Source: an uncultured Veillonella sp.
Lineage (GTDB): Bacteria; Bacillota; Negativicutes; Veillonellales; Veillonellaceae
Assembly (NCBI GenBank): GCA_900544365.1
Contig: UQVF01000024.1
Coordinates: 1 to 25,404, forward strand
Direction: 5' to 3'
Length of the DNA stretch: 25,404 nt
Positions 7,719-15,659 of this stretch are shown here, piece after piece. How positions within the stretch are numbered: position 1 is the first letter of the stretch; each line of letters begins with the position of its first letter. The notes under the pieces were generated by a model. It had not been told where the DNA came from and made no database searches. It saw only the letters and a program-made list of their open reading frames with translations. Both the position numbers and the translations under genes were made by a program.

Positions 7719-7751
7719 AGAGGTCTACCCATGTGGTGGACCTCTGTTTTG
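7719..7751 (+). terminator. Rho-independent terminator of metQ
   Basis: The 11-bp stem AGAGGTCTACC/GGTGGACCTCT (one G-T pair) has a CATGT loop and is followed by GTTTTGT, 13 bases after the stop codon. Confidence 0.88.
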
Positions 7752-7830
7752 TCTCATTGCAACAGTACTGAAACGATAGGGGAATCGTTGCATAATAAAT
7801 AGAAATACATAGTTACACACAGTACGCACA

Positions 7831-7955
7831 TATGGTATACTATAGGATATATCTTTTAGTACTTTCACTAAGAAAAGGGATGACTAATTCCATGGATACA
7901 GCAAGGGTGTAGCCATTGTTACAGTGAAGTATATTTAACTTATGGTATACTATAG
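7831..7955 (+). promoter_or_regulatory. Duplicated extended -10 element upstream of the gltD-like gene
   Basis: The 15-mer TATGGTATACTATAG occurs at 7831-7845 and again at 7941-7955, 110 bp apart. Each carries TG-G-TATACT, an extended -10, so the gltD-like gene may have two tandem promoters. Apart from the metQ terminator, the 333-bp gap 7706-8038 shows nothing else recognisable. Confidence 0.45.
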
Positions 7956-8038
7956 ATATTATATCGAAATAATTAAGAAACCCTAAATAGAGTATGTAAA
8001 GGAAAAGTGTGTCACCAGAGTGGTGCAAGGAGGTCTTT

Positions 8039-9373
8039 ATGGAGTTAAGACATGAGATAGAATTTGATAAAGATTATACGATGGAAGAGGCATTTGCAGA
8101 GGCGAAGCGTTGTTTGAATTGTGCGAAGCCATTGTGCCGTACAGGTTGTCCTATTGAAAATGAAATCCCTCGTTTTATCCAAGCCATTGCGCATGGTAAT
8201 TTTGGATTAGCTAACGATATTATTGCAGAGCGTAGCAGCTTGCCAGCTGTATGTGGTCGCGTCTGTGCTCGTGAAAAACAATGTGAAGGAGCATGTATTT
8301 TAAGCCGTGCTAATAAACCAATTAATATTGGTAAATTAGAACGCTTTGCAGCAGATTTTGAAAGTGACAATAATCTTCGTAAGGTAAAACCAAATCGTAA
8401 AGATCAAGGTAAAATTGCTATTGTTGGATCTGGTCCTGCAGGATTAACAGTGGCTGGAGATATGGCAAAATTAGGCTATGATGTAACAGTATTTGAGCGC
8501 CAAGATGAACCAGGTGGTATTCTGTTATTTGGTATTCCTGAGTTCCGGTTAGGTAAACGAATTGTGCGTCGTGAAGTGAAACGATTACAAACATTAGGGG
8601 TTACTTTTGAATGTAATGTAACTATTGGTCCTGATCGTAATTTAGATACTTTGTTTGAAGAAGGCTTCGATGCCATCTTTATTGCTACAGGTACTCATGT
8701 GCCAGCGGAGATTTCTCTACCTGGTGATGATAAAGCAGGTATGTTACAAGCAATGGCATTATTAACATCTGTACAATTAGTGCAAAATGGTAGAGCTGAA
8801 GAAGAATTAATTCCTGTATATAAAGGTGATAAAGTTGTCATCATCGGAGCTGGTAATGTGGCGATGGATGCAGCTCGTACATGTATTCGCCTCGGTGCTG
8901 AAAGTGTTACTGTTACTTACCGTCGTGGACAAGAACAAATGCCAGCGAATCCATCTGAATTTGAAGAAGCGAAAGAAGAAGGTATCCGTTTTGAGTTCTT
9001 AGCAGCACCAAAAGAAGTAACAGGATCAGATATCGTAGAAGGTTTAACGCTAACACGTCAAGAATTACAAGAAGATGGATCTGTGAAAAGCACTGGTGAA
9101 GACTTTACTTTACCAGCAGATAAAATCATCGTGGCCATTGGTCATAAACCGAATGCTCGCTTAGTAGGTCCTGGTAATGGTATTGAAGTTAACGAATCTG
9201 GTTATGTGGTAACACGAGAAATGCCATATGGTATGACGAGCCGTGAAGGTGTATTCGCAGGGGGAGACGTAGTACATAAACCTGCTACCGTAGTATTGGC
9301 TATGCGTGAAGCTAAAAAAGTAGTAGAAGGTATGGTAAACTATTGCGAGGAAAAACGTTTCTTAGGGGAATAA
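8039..9373 (+). CDS. gltD: GltD-like NADPH-dependent glutamate synthase small subunit / FAD-NAD(P) oxidoreductase
   Basis: This 444-aa flavoprotein belongs to the GltD family, which passes electrons from NAD(P)H through FAD to iron-sulfur clusters. Cys25, Cys28, Cys33 and Cys37 (CLNCAKPLCRTGCP) and Cys72, Cys76, Cys82 and Cys86 are cluster ligands. GSGPAGLT (130-137) binds FAD, GAGNVAMDAAR (270-280) binds NAD(P)H, and GVFAGGDVVHKP near 410 completes the FAD site. The ATG at 8039 has AAGGAGG five bases before it. A longer frame from a GTG at 8009 would cover that site and is less likely. No large glutamate synthase subunit or NfnA-like partner is adjacent. In anaerobes such stand-alone copies may serve other partners (NfnB- or SudA-like), so glutamate synthesis is not certain. 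Confidence 0.85.
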   Translation: MELRHEIEFDKDYTMEEAFAEAKRCLNCAKPLCRTGCPIENEIPRFIQAIAHGNFGLANDIIAERSSLPAVCGRVCAREKQCEGACILSRANKPINIGKLERFAADFESDNNLRKVKPNRKDQGKIAIVGSGPAGLTVAGDMAKLGYDVTVFERQDEPGGILLFGIPEFRLGKRIVRREVKRLQTLGVTFECNVTIGPDRNLDTLFEEGFDAIFIATGTHVPAEISLPGDDKAGMLQAMALLTSVQLVQNGRAEEELIPVYKGDKVVIIGAGNVAMDAARTCIRLGAESVTVTYRRGQEQMPANPSEFEEAKEEGIRFEFLAAPKEVTGSDIVEGLTLTRQELQEDGSVKSTGEDFTLPADKIIVAIGHKPNARLVGPGNGIEVNESGYVVTREMPYGMTSREGVFAGGDVVHKPATVVLAMREAKKVVEGMVNYCEEKRFLGE

Positions 9374-9410
9374 GGTTTAGATTTTTATTAACCTGTGATA
9401 TAATGGATAT

Positions 9411-9478
9411 GGAATAAAGTAAGGACTTTCCATTTATAAGCAAAAGAAACCCCACGGTCTGCCAACCGTGGGGTTTTT
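9411..9478 (+). ncRNA. Small RNA 1 of a three-unit array (antitoxin-RNA-like)
   Basis: An extended -10 TGTGATATAAT at 9394-9404, with a partial -35 TTTAGA 17 bp upstream, predicts a start near 9411. The unit ends at a 12-bp terminator stem AAACCCCACGGT/ACCGTGGGGTTT (9447-9458, 9465-9476; loop CTGCCA) with a T-run, giving about 68 nt. It is homologous end to end to small RNA 3; the last roughly 40 nt are identical. Its segment TCCATTTATAAGCA (9429-9442) matches the toxin-start antisense segment of RNA 3 with one mismatch. The hairpin may also terminate gltD. Predicted from sequence only. Confidence 0.65.
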
Positions 9479-9508
9479 ATTTTTTAATGACTATGATATA
9501 ATAAAGGC

Positions 9509-9585
9509 AAGCGAAAAAAGTGTGAAAATAATTAGCATTAGGTTCACAAAAAAAACACCCAGGTGGTCAGACCTGGGTGTTTCTT
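9509..9585 (+). ncRNA. Small RNA 2 of the array, different seed region
   Basis: The -10 TGATATAAT has TATAAT at 9497-9502, immediately after the terminator of unit 1. The terminator stem is AAACACCCAGGT/ACCTGGGTGTTT (9553-9564, 9571-9582) with a 6-nt loop and T-rich end. Stem and loop lengths equal those of units 1 and 3, but the sequence differs. The 5' part contains GCATTAGGTTCAC (9535-9547), which is perfectly complementary to 20497-20509 in the leader of the large adhesin gene. Confidence 0.6.
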
Positions 9586-9626
9586 ATATACTAGAAAATA
9601 AATTAAGAAAGTGATATAATTGGGGT

Positions 9627-9694
9627 GGAAGAAAGTTGATGATTTCCAATTATAAGCAAAAGAAACCCCACGGTCTGCCAACCGTGGGGTTTTG
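9627..9694 (+). ncRNA. Small RNA 3, predicted antitoxin RNA of an Fst/par-like type I system
   Basis: The promoter is GTGATATAAT with TATAAT at 9615-9620. The terminator is the 12-bp stem AAACCCCACGGT/ACCGTGGGGTTT (9663-9674, 9681-9692), giving a predicted length of about 68 nt. Two blocks, TTGATGA (9636-9642) and TCCAATTATAAGCA (9645-9658), recur as direct repeats at 9803-9809 and 9815-9828, where the minus-strand toxin gene starts. The RNA is therefore complementary to the toxin mRNA over its start codon and the spacer to the Shine-Dalgarno sequence. The two genes converge on this shared terminator, as in the pAD1 par locus. Confidence 0.7.
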
Positions 9695-9723
9695 CTTTTT
9701 ATAGAGAGCTATCTCTTGTTGGG

Positions 9724-9819
9724 CTAGTTACTTCGTTTCTTTCTGTTTAGCCACTTGCAAATATAGTTGCTGACTATACCTGCCACAACAGAAATGATAA
9801 AATTGATGAGTATATCCAA
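9724..9819 (-). CDS. Fst/Ldr-like small membrane toxin peptide, 31 aa
   Basis: The peptide has one hydrophobic segment (ILINFIISVVAGIVSNYIC) followed by the basic, polar tail KWLNRKKRSN. A single membrane helix ending in a W-L-[DN]-x motif with a charged tail is the Fst/Ldr type I toxin pattern. The start is TTG at 9819, because an in-frame stop codon sits immediately upstream and there is no ATG. GAGGGGG lies about nine bases before it. The mRNA would start near 9861 (from TATACT at 9868-9873) and end at the hairpin shared with small RNA 3, about 200 nt. A 71-codon overlapping frame on the same strand is not convincing. Confidence 0.65.
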   Translation of the reverse strand: MDILINFIISVVAGIVSNYICKWLNRKKRSN

Positions 9820-9865
9820 TTATAAGCACCCCCTCTCTGTTACCAGTATAGGGGAAGTAACACTT

Positions 9866-9876
9866 ATAGTATAACA
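9866..9876 (-). promoter_or_regulatory. Extended -10 promoter of the 31-aa toxin gene
   Basis: On the minus strand TG-T-TATACT places the -10 at 9868-9873. The -35 region is poor. The predicted start near 9861 gives a leader of about 42 nt before the TTG codon. Confidence 0.5.
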
Positions 9877-9926
9877 GATTGTGGAAAATAAGACACATAT
9901 ATCTTGTAAAAAATATGAGAATACAC

Positions 9927-9955
9927 TTGCACACAGTGGACAAAGGTGTTACAAT
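9927..9955 (+). promoter_or_regulatory. Promoter of the ilv operon
   Basis: TTGCAC (9927-9932), a 17-bp spacer and TACAAT (9950-9955) with a TG one base before the -10. The predicted start near 9962 leaves a leader of about 470 nt before ilvD. Confidence 0.75.
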
Positions 9956-10034
9956 AGTAGACAGTTATTAAATTTTTAAAGTATTACACTTATAGTTAAG
10001 ATTCGTACGCATATCGTACAGAAAGGAGATTATC

Positions 10035-10142
10035 ATGGCATTGTTAGCAATTCTCGTGCTCGTCCTGTTCCTAGTCGTGAACGTCATTAGAACTAACAAT
10101 TCCATAGAGGTCGCCTTTTCTTCGGTAGAACTACCATCTTAG
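10035..10142 (+). CDS. ilv operon leader peptide, 35 aa
   Basis: The ATG at 10035 has AAAGGAG at 10022-10028. Residues 3-18 (LLAILVLVLFLVVNVI) contain 6 Leu, 5 Val and 2 Ile out of 16. The codons here are mostly CTC, CTG, GTC and GTG, although neighbouring genes favour TTA, GTA and GTT. Using uncommon codons would make ribosome pausing sensitive to charged tRNA levels. The end of the frame covers TCGCCTTTT (10111-10119), the antiterminator strand of the terminator at 10214. A hydrophobic toxin peptide was considered, but the position and the switch favour an attenuation leader. Confidence 0.8.
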   Translation: MALLAILVLVLFLVVNVIRTNNSIEVAFSSVELPS

Positions 10143-10245
10143 GTTTCTTTGTGTACAGCATAAGGAATCTAAGTTGTTGTAGTCTATTTGATTAACGTGC
10201 ATACATATATACTAAAAGGCGATTCCTCAGGAATCGCCCTTTTTT
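10111..10245 (+). promoter_or_regulatory. ilv transcription attenuator (antiterminator and terminator)
   Basis: The terminator is GGCGATTCC-TCA-GGAATCGCC (10218-10238) followed by CTTTTTT. Its left flank AAAAGGCGA (10214-10222) is the exact complement of TCGCCTTTT (10111-10119) inside the leader peptide, giving an alternative 9-bp antiterminator pairing. Further hairpins lie between (GGTAG-AA-CTACC at 10123-10134; CTTAG to CTAAG at about 10138-10175). Ribosome stalling at Leu/Val/Ile codons would leave the antiterminator strand free. The rest of the leader to 10434 has no obvious structure. Confidence 0.78.
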
Positions 10246-10434
10246 ATGGCTAAAAACTATACCACACTATTAGATGCGAATTTGGAATCTATTAGATAGA
10301 TACAAAATTATAGAAGTATCAAATAGAAATCATATACTAGTATTTCAGTGTATGGATATAGTACTTAGACAGCAATATGTAACTATAACAAGTGTTATAA
10401 CCAGTATAGTATCAAGAATAGAAAGGATCATCAT

Positions 10435-12105
10435 ATGGTACGCAGTGATAGAGTAGCAAAAGGAGCTACACGAGCTCCTCATCGTTCATTATTAAAAGCA
10501 TTAGGATTCATCAACGAGGAAATTGGAAAACCAATCATCGGGATTGCCAATTCTTTCAATGAAATCATTCCTGGACATATTCATTTGAAAAATTTAGTAC
10601 AGTCTGTGAAAGATGGTATCCGTGAGGCGGGCGGTATTCCTATGGAATTTAATACTATCGGCATCTGTGACGGATTGGCGATGAACCACATCGGTATGAA
10701 ATATTCCTTGGTAACACGTAATATTATTGCTGACTCCATCGAGGCCTCTGCTATGGCCACACCATTCGATGCAATGGTGTTCATTCCTAACTGCGATAAA
10801 GTTGTACCAGGTATGTTAATTGCAGCCGCTCGTTTGAACTTACCATCTGTGTTCGTCTCTGGTGGTGCTATGCTAGCAGGCGTGCACAATGGCAAAAAAA
10901 TCGGTTTATCCGATGTGTTTGAAGCGGTAGGTAAATTTGAAGCAGGCCTCATTTCTGAAGATGAATTAGAACATATTGAAAATGTAGCGTGTCCGACTTG
11001 TGGATCTTGCTCCGGTATGTACACAGCGAATACAATGAATTGTTTAACAGAAGCATTGGGTATGGCATTGCCTGGTAATGGTACGATTCCAGCGGTTTAC
11101 TCCGAGCGTTTACGGTTAGCAAAACGAGCAGGTATGCAAGTAATGGAAGTGTTACAAGAAGGCTTACGTCCCAAAGATGTATTGACGAAAGAAGCTTTTG
11201 AAAATGCAGTAGCCGTAGACATGGCATTAGGTGGTTCTTCCAACACAGCCTTACATTTACCAGCCATCGCTCATGAAGCAGGCGTATCCTTAACATTGGA
11301 TGATTTCAACCGCATTGCGGGAGATACACCACAATTGGCGAAATTGTCTCCATCTGGTAAATATTTCATCGAAGATTTACATGCCGCAGGTGGTGTGTAT
11401 GCGGTAATGCACCGTTTACAAGAACAAGGTCACTTGCATGAAGGTGCAAAATCTGTGAGCTTGGTGGATCAAGGTACGATTGCTAAAACTGTGAAAGTCC
11501 TAGATGAAGATGTCATCCATCCTTGGAGCGATCCAGTGTATACCACAGGCGGTATCGCTGTATTGAAAGGTAACTTGGCTCCAGATGGTTCCGTTGTGAA
11601 AGAAGGTGCCGTAGACCCAGAAATGCTAGTACATTCTGGTCCAGCGAAAGTTTTCAACAGCGAGGAAGAAGCGGTAGAAGCAATCATGGGTCACAAAATT
11701 GTGAAAGGCGATGTAGTCATCATTCGCTACGAAGGTCCAAAAGGTGGTCCAGGTATGCGTGAAATGTTAACACCAACAGCAACGATTACAGGTATGGGTC
11801 TTGGGAAAGACGTAGCCTTGATTACAGATGGTCGTTTCTCTGGTGCTACTCGTGGCGCCTCCATTGGTCACGTATCTCCAGAAGCAGCCTCTGGTGGCAC
11901 TATCGCTATCGTAGAAGATGGAGATATCATCGAAATCGACATTCCAAAGCGTTCCTTGAATGTAAAACTTTCAGAGGAAGAAATTGCACGAAGAAAAGCA
12001 AACTTGGCACCACATAAATCAGATGTGACAGGATACTTGAAAAAATATGCTATGCATGTATCCTCTGCTGCACAAGGTGCTATTGAAATCCTAGACGAAG
12101 CATAA
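10435..12105 (+). CDS. ilvD: Dihydroxy-acid dehydratase
   Basis: This 556-aa cytosolic enzyme converts 2,3-dihydroxyisovalerate and 2,3-dihydroxy-3-methylvalerate to the 2-keto acids that precede valine, leucine and isoleucine. Visible motifs are CDG-x-AM near 78, NCDKVVPGM with Cys120 and the neighbouring lysine, and CPTCGSCSGMYTANTMNCLTEALG with Cys186, Cys189 and Cys192 around the iron-sulfur site. The C-terminal part has TDGRFSGATRGASIGHVSPEA. Length is normal. AAAGGA precedes the ATG. It is the first structural gene after the attenuator, and ilvA follows after 87 bases with no terminator. Confidence 0.96.
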   Translation: MVRSDRVAKGATRAPHRSLLKALGFINEEIGKPIIGIANSFNEIIPGHIHLKNLVQSVKDGIREAGGIPMEFNTIGICDGLAMNHIGMKYSLVTRNIIADSIEASAMATPFDAMVFIPNCDKVVPGMLIAAARLNLPSVFVSGGAMLAGVHNGKKIGLSDVFEAVGKFEAGLISEDELEHIENVACPTCGSCSGMYTANTMNCLTEALGMALPGNGTIPAVYSERLRLAKRAGMQVMEVLQEGLRPKDVLTKEAFENAVAVDMALGGSSNTALHLPAIAHEAGVSLTLDDFNRIAGDTPQLAKLSPSGKYFIEDLHAAGGVYAVMHRLQEQGHLHEGAKSVSLVDQGTIAKTVKVLDEDVIHPWSDPVYTTGGIAVLKGNLAPDGSVVKEGAVDPEMLVHSGPAKVFNSEEEAVEAIMGHKIVKGDVVIIRYEGPKGGPGMREMLTPTATITGMGLGKDVALITDGRFSGATRGASIGHVSPEAASGGTIAIVEDGDIIEIDIPKRSLNVKLSEEEIARRKANLAPHKSDVTGYLKKYAMHVSSAAQGAIEILDEA

Positions 12106-12192
12106 GAGGGAACGCAGAGTCGTCGGAATATAAGTATCTATGAGGGAAGTATAGGATTCATAGATAGACCAAAAGTAGGAAAGGACAGTTAT

Positions 12193-13419
12193 ATGCATAA
12201 ATTATACGATTTCATGGAGGCTAGGGAGCGACTTGCAACCATCGCGGTGAAAACAAAATTAATTCATAGCTCTGTGTATTCGCAAGAAACAGGCAATGAT
12301 GTATATATTAAACCGGAAAATTTACAACGTACAGGGTCTTTCAAATTACGGGGCGCGTACAATAAAATTTCCAAATTAACAGAGGCAGAAAAGGCATGTG
12401 GTGTCATCGCCGCCTCTGCGGGTAACCATGCGCAAGGTGTAGCACTAGCAGCCCAACGCTTAGGAATTAAAGCCGTCATCGTTATGCCACGCCATACACC
12501 GCTTATTAAAGTAGAGGCTACACGTCAATACGGTGCAGAAGTAGTGCTAGCTGGTGAAGTCTATGATGAAGCCTATGAAAAAGCTTGTGAATTACAAGAA
12601 AAACACGGCTATGTATTTGTGCACCCTTTTAATGATGAAGATGTCATCGAAGGACAAGGGACTATTGCTCTAGAAATTTTAGAAGAATTACCAACTGCAG
12701 ATATTATCTTAGTGCCAATTGGTGGTGGCGGATTGATCTCCGGTGTGGCAGCAGCAGCGAAATTAAAAAATCCACAAGTGAAGATTATTGGTGTAGAACC
12801 AGAGGGCGCAGCTAGTGCGAAAGCCGCAGTAGCAGAAGGAAAGCCTGTGAACTTACCATCTGTGAGCACCATTGCAGATGGAGCGGCTGTGAAATTAATT
12901 GGTTCAAAGAATTTGGAATACATCCAAACATATGTAGATGAGATTGTAACTGTATCCGACTATGAATTGATGGAAGCCTTCCTATTATTGGCAGAAAAAC
13001 ACAAAATTATCGGTGAAAATGCTGGGTTACTTTCTGTAGCTGGGTTGAAAAAATTACGAGTACGAGGCAAAACAGTGGTCAGTATTTTGAGTGGTGGTAA
13101 CATCGACGTATTGACCATTGCGTCTATGATTACAAAAGGTTTAGTCGTACGGGGCCGTATTTTCACATTTGCTGTGAATTTATCTGATAAACCAGGTCAA
13201 TTAGTGGCGGTATCTGAAATCTTGGCGGAACAAAATGCAAATGTTATCAAACTGGAACATAATCAGTTTAAAAACTTGGACAGATTCCATGAAGTGGAAT
13301 TGGTAGTGACCGTAGAAACAAACGGCGAAGAGCATATTAAGAAAATCACGGCAGCCATGGCGGCTCGTGGATATATGATTCACCGGATCAGTTCTAACGA
13401 ATTTAATGAACATGACTAA
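12193..13419 (+). CDS. ilvA: Threonine dehydratase (threonine ammonia-lyase)
   Basis: This 408-aa PLP enzyme deaminates threonine to 2-oxobutyrate, the first committed step of isoleucine synthesis. Lys51 in GSFKLRGAYNK is the PLP Schiff-base lysine, SAGNHAQGVA (about 75-84) contacts substrate, and GGGG at 177-180 binds the cofactor phosphate. A single C-terminal ACT-like domain (about 328-408) suggests allosteric control. At about 400 aa it is the short form with one regulatory domain, not the 510-aa enterobacterial IlvA. A degradative (TdcB-like) role is possible for this form, but the ilv operon context argues for biosynthesis. AGGAAAGGA precedes the ATG. Confidence 0.93.
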   Translation: MHKLYDFMEARERLATIAVKTKLIHSSVYSQETGNDVYIKPENLQRTGSFKLRGAYNKISKLTEAEKACGVIAASAGNHAQGVALAAQRLGIKAVIVMPRHTPLIKVEATRQYGAEVVLAGEVYDEAYEKACELQEKHGYVFVHPFNDEDVIEGQGTIALEILEELPTADIILVPIGGGGLISGVAAAAKLKNPQVKIIGVEPEGAASAKAAVAEGKPVNLPSVSTIADGAAVKLIGSKNLEYIQTYVDEIVTVSDYELMEAFLLLAEKHKIIGENAGLLSVAGLKKLRVRGKTVVSILSGGNIDVLTIASMITKGLVVRGRIFTFAVNLSDKPGQLVAVSEILAEQNANVIKLEHNQFKNLDRFHEVELVVTVETNGEEHIKKITAAMAARGYMIHRISSNEFNEHD

Positions 13420-13450
13420 TGAATGAGATGGATATAGAAAGGGACAAACT

Positions 13451-15172
13451 ATGAGTGAACAGAAGATGATTCGAGGAGCCCGTATACTCCTAGAAACATT
13501 GAAGCGCTTGGGGGTAACTGATATATTTGGTTATCCTGGCGGCGCCGTAATTCCTATATATAATGAAATTTATGATTTCGAAGGAATCAATCATTACTTA
13601 GCACGTCATGAACAAGGGGCGGCCCATGAAGCGGACGGCTATGCTCGTGCATCTGGTAAATGCGGTGTGTGCCTCGCTACATCTGGTCCAGGGGCAACGA
13701 ATCTTGTGACAGGTATTATGACAGCGCACATGGATTCTATTCCATTGTTAGCGATTACCGGTCAGGTGGCCAGCCACCTACTAGGAAAAGATGCATTCCA
13801 AGAATCCGACATCATTGGGATTACCATGCCAGTGACGAAAAATAATTACTTGGTGAAAGATATCCGTGAAATTGCTAGCACTGTGAAAGAAGCGTACTAT
13901 TTAGCTACCACTGGTCGACCAGGTCCTGTGCTTGTGGACATCACACGAGATGCGCAATTGGCGGAAATTTCCTATGAAGAGTTTGAGGCTATTTTTAATG
14001 AGCCAATCTCTTTAGAAGGATATGATCCAAATTATATTGGACATCCGAAACAAATCAAAAAGGCTATCGAATTATTAAAAGAGGCAAAACGTCCTCTTAT
14101 CGTGGCAGGTCATGGGGTACTATTATCTGGTGCCACAGAAGAGCTTTATAAACTAGCTACCACATGCCAAATTCCGGTGACGAACACCTTGTTAGGATTA
14201 GGCTCCTTCCCAGGAGAACATCAATTATCCTTAGGTATGTTAGGTATGCATGGTACTGTGTATGCCAACTATGCCACTAATGAAGCAGATGTAGTCTTAG
14301 CCTTAGGGATTCGCTTTGACGATCGTATTGCAGGGGTACCGAAGGAGTTCTGTAAAGATGCTACTATTATCCACGTAGATATTGATCCAGCAGAAATTGG
14401 TAAAAATAAACGTATCGATGTGCCAATCGTTGGGGATTTGAAACATGTATTGAATGAGATGAATCATGAATTGACATCACAAACGCATGAAGATTGGTTG
14501 GAACGCATCCGTGAATGGCGTGAAGAGTACCCAATTTGCGTGCGTCCTCACGAAGGTGATTCTCTGTTACCACAAAAGGTTATCTATGAAATCGACAATA
14601 TCTTGAAAGGTAATGCCATCGTGGTTACAGACGTGGGACAACACCAAATGTGGACGTCTCAATTTATTACCTTCTCTAAGCCAAATACGATTATTACATC
14701 TGGTGGTGCCGGTACGATGGGCTTTGGTTTGCCAGCAGCCATCGGTGCACAAGTGGCACAGCCAGACAAAAAAGTAGTACTCATCACAGGTGATGGAGGC
14801 TTACAAATGAACAGCCAAGAGTTGCTCTTATTGAAAGCTTACAATATCCCTGTGAAAGTTGTGATTATCAATAATGGTTTCTTAGGCATGGTTCGTCAAT
14901 GGCAAGAACTGTTCAATCAACGTCGCTATTCCTTCGTAGATCTAGAGGTAAACCCAGACTTTGAAACCTTGGCAAAAGCCTATGGTGTACAAGGGGTCAC
15001 ATTATCCACCATTGAAGACTTGCGTAGCCAATTACGAGACCTCATCTTATCCGATAAACCAGTGGTGATTAACTGTGTGGTAGAACGAGAAGAAAATGTA
15101 TTCCCAATGATCCCAGCCGGTTGTACAGCCAAAGATATGATGGGATTGAAAGGAGGCCCTGACAATGAGTAA
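13451..15172 (+). CDS. ilvB: Acetolactate synthase, large catalytic subunit
   Basis: This 573-aa ThDP enzyme condenses two pyruvates, or pyruvate and 2-oxobutyrate, to the acetohydroxy acids. Glu54 in ARHEQGAAHEADGYARASG activates ThDP. The central domain (about 200-340) binds FAD. GDGG (447-450) to NN (474-475) is the ThDP/Mg motif. Length is normal. GAAAGGGA precedes the ATG. The last 8 bases overlap ilvN, so the catalytic and regulatory subunits are translationally coupled. Confidence 0.95.
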   Translation: MSEQKMIRGARILLETLKRLGVTDIFGYPGGAVIPIYNEIYDFEGINHYLARHEQGAAHEADGYARASGKCGVCLATSGPGATNLVTGIMTAHMDSIPLLAITGQVASHLLGKDAFQESDIIGITMPVTKNNYLVKDIREIASTVKEAYYLATTGRPGPVLVDITRDAQLAEISYEEFEAIFNEPISLEGYDPNYIGHPKQIKKAIELLKEAKRPLIVAGHGVLLSGATEELYKLATTCQIPVTNTLLGLGSFPGEHQLSLGMLGMHGTVYANYATNEADVVLALGIRFDDRIAGVPKEFCKDATIIHVDIDPAEIGKNKRIDVPIVGDLKHVLNEMNHELTSQTHEDWLERIREWREEYPICVRPHEGDSLLPQKVIYEIDNILKGNAIVVTDVGQHQMWTSQFITFSKPNTIITSGGAGTMGFGLPAAIGAQVAQPDKKVVLITGDGGLQMNSQELLLLKAYNIPVKVVIINNGFLGMVRQWQELFNQRRYSFVDLEVNPDFETLAKAYGVQGVTLSTIEDLRSQLRDLILSDKPVVINCVVEREENVFPMIPAGCTAKDMMGLKGGPDNE

Positions 15173-15659
15173 AGTACAACAACACCAAGTGTTAGTGATT
15201 ACAAAAAACAAACCAGGTATCGGGGCAAGAATCCTTTCCTTGTTCAATCGTCGTGGCTACTCCGTGACCCAAATGACATCGGGCATTTCCATTCCTAAGG
15301 ATCAAGCGCGGATTACCTTAACGGTTGAAACAGACGAAGTGCAGTTGGATCAAATCCAAAAACAAATCTACAAATTAGTAGATGCTATCAAAGTCAAAGT
15401 ATTCTCTCCAGAACAAGTGGTGCGCCGTGAATTGATGCTCATCAAAGTGAAAGCGGACGTATCTGTACGACCACAAATCATCCAATTAGCGGATGTGTAC
15501 CGTGGCAATGTACTCGATGTAGGACCTAGCTCTATCGTTATAGAAATTACAGGAGAAACGCAGAAACTAGATGCTTTCATAGAAATTATGAAAGAATATG
15601 GCATTCTGGAAATTGCAAAAACAGGTTGCACCGCTATGAGCCGTGGAGAAAAAATGTAA
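15165..15659 (+). CDS. ilvN: Acetolactate synthase, small regulatory subunit
   Basis: The 164-aa protein has an N-terminal ACT domain (about 8-80; NKPGIGARILSLFNRRGYSV) and the usual C-terminal ALS_ss_C domain (RELMLIKVKAD...TGETQKLDAFIEIMKEYGILEIAKTGCTAMSRG). It would give valine feedback control to IlvB. The family is also called IlvH. AAAGGAGG sits inside the end of ilvB just before the ATG. Its stop codon overlaps the next start (TAATG). Confidence 0.95.
   Translation: MSKVQQHQVLVITKNKPGIGARILSLFNRRGYSVTQMTSGISIPKDQARITLTVETDEVQLDQIQKQIYKLVDAIKVKVFSPEQVVRRELMLIKVKADVSVRPQIIQLADVYRGNVLDVGPSSIVIEITGETQKLDAFIEIMKEYGILEIAKTGCTAMSRGEKM

Noticed and set aside
7590..7802. 70-codon plus-strand frame overlapping the end of metQ
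   Set aside because: It runs through the metQ terminator hairpin and has no ribosome binding site.
9728..9943. 71-codon minus-strand frame overlapping the small toxin gene
   Set aside because: It starts upstream of the predicted toxin promoter and lacks a ribosome binding site. The 31-codon frame beside it has a proper site and a recognisable membrane-peptide pattern.
10274..10456. 60-codon plus-strand frame before ilvD
   Set aside because: It overlaps the ilvD start, has no ribosome binding site and lies in the leader after the attenuator.
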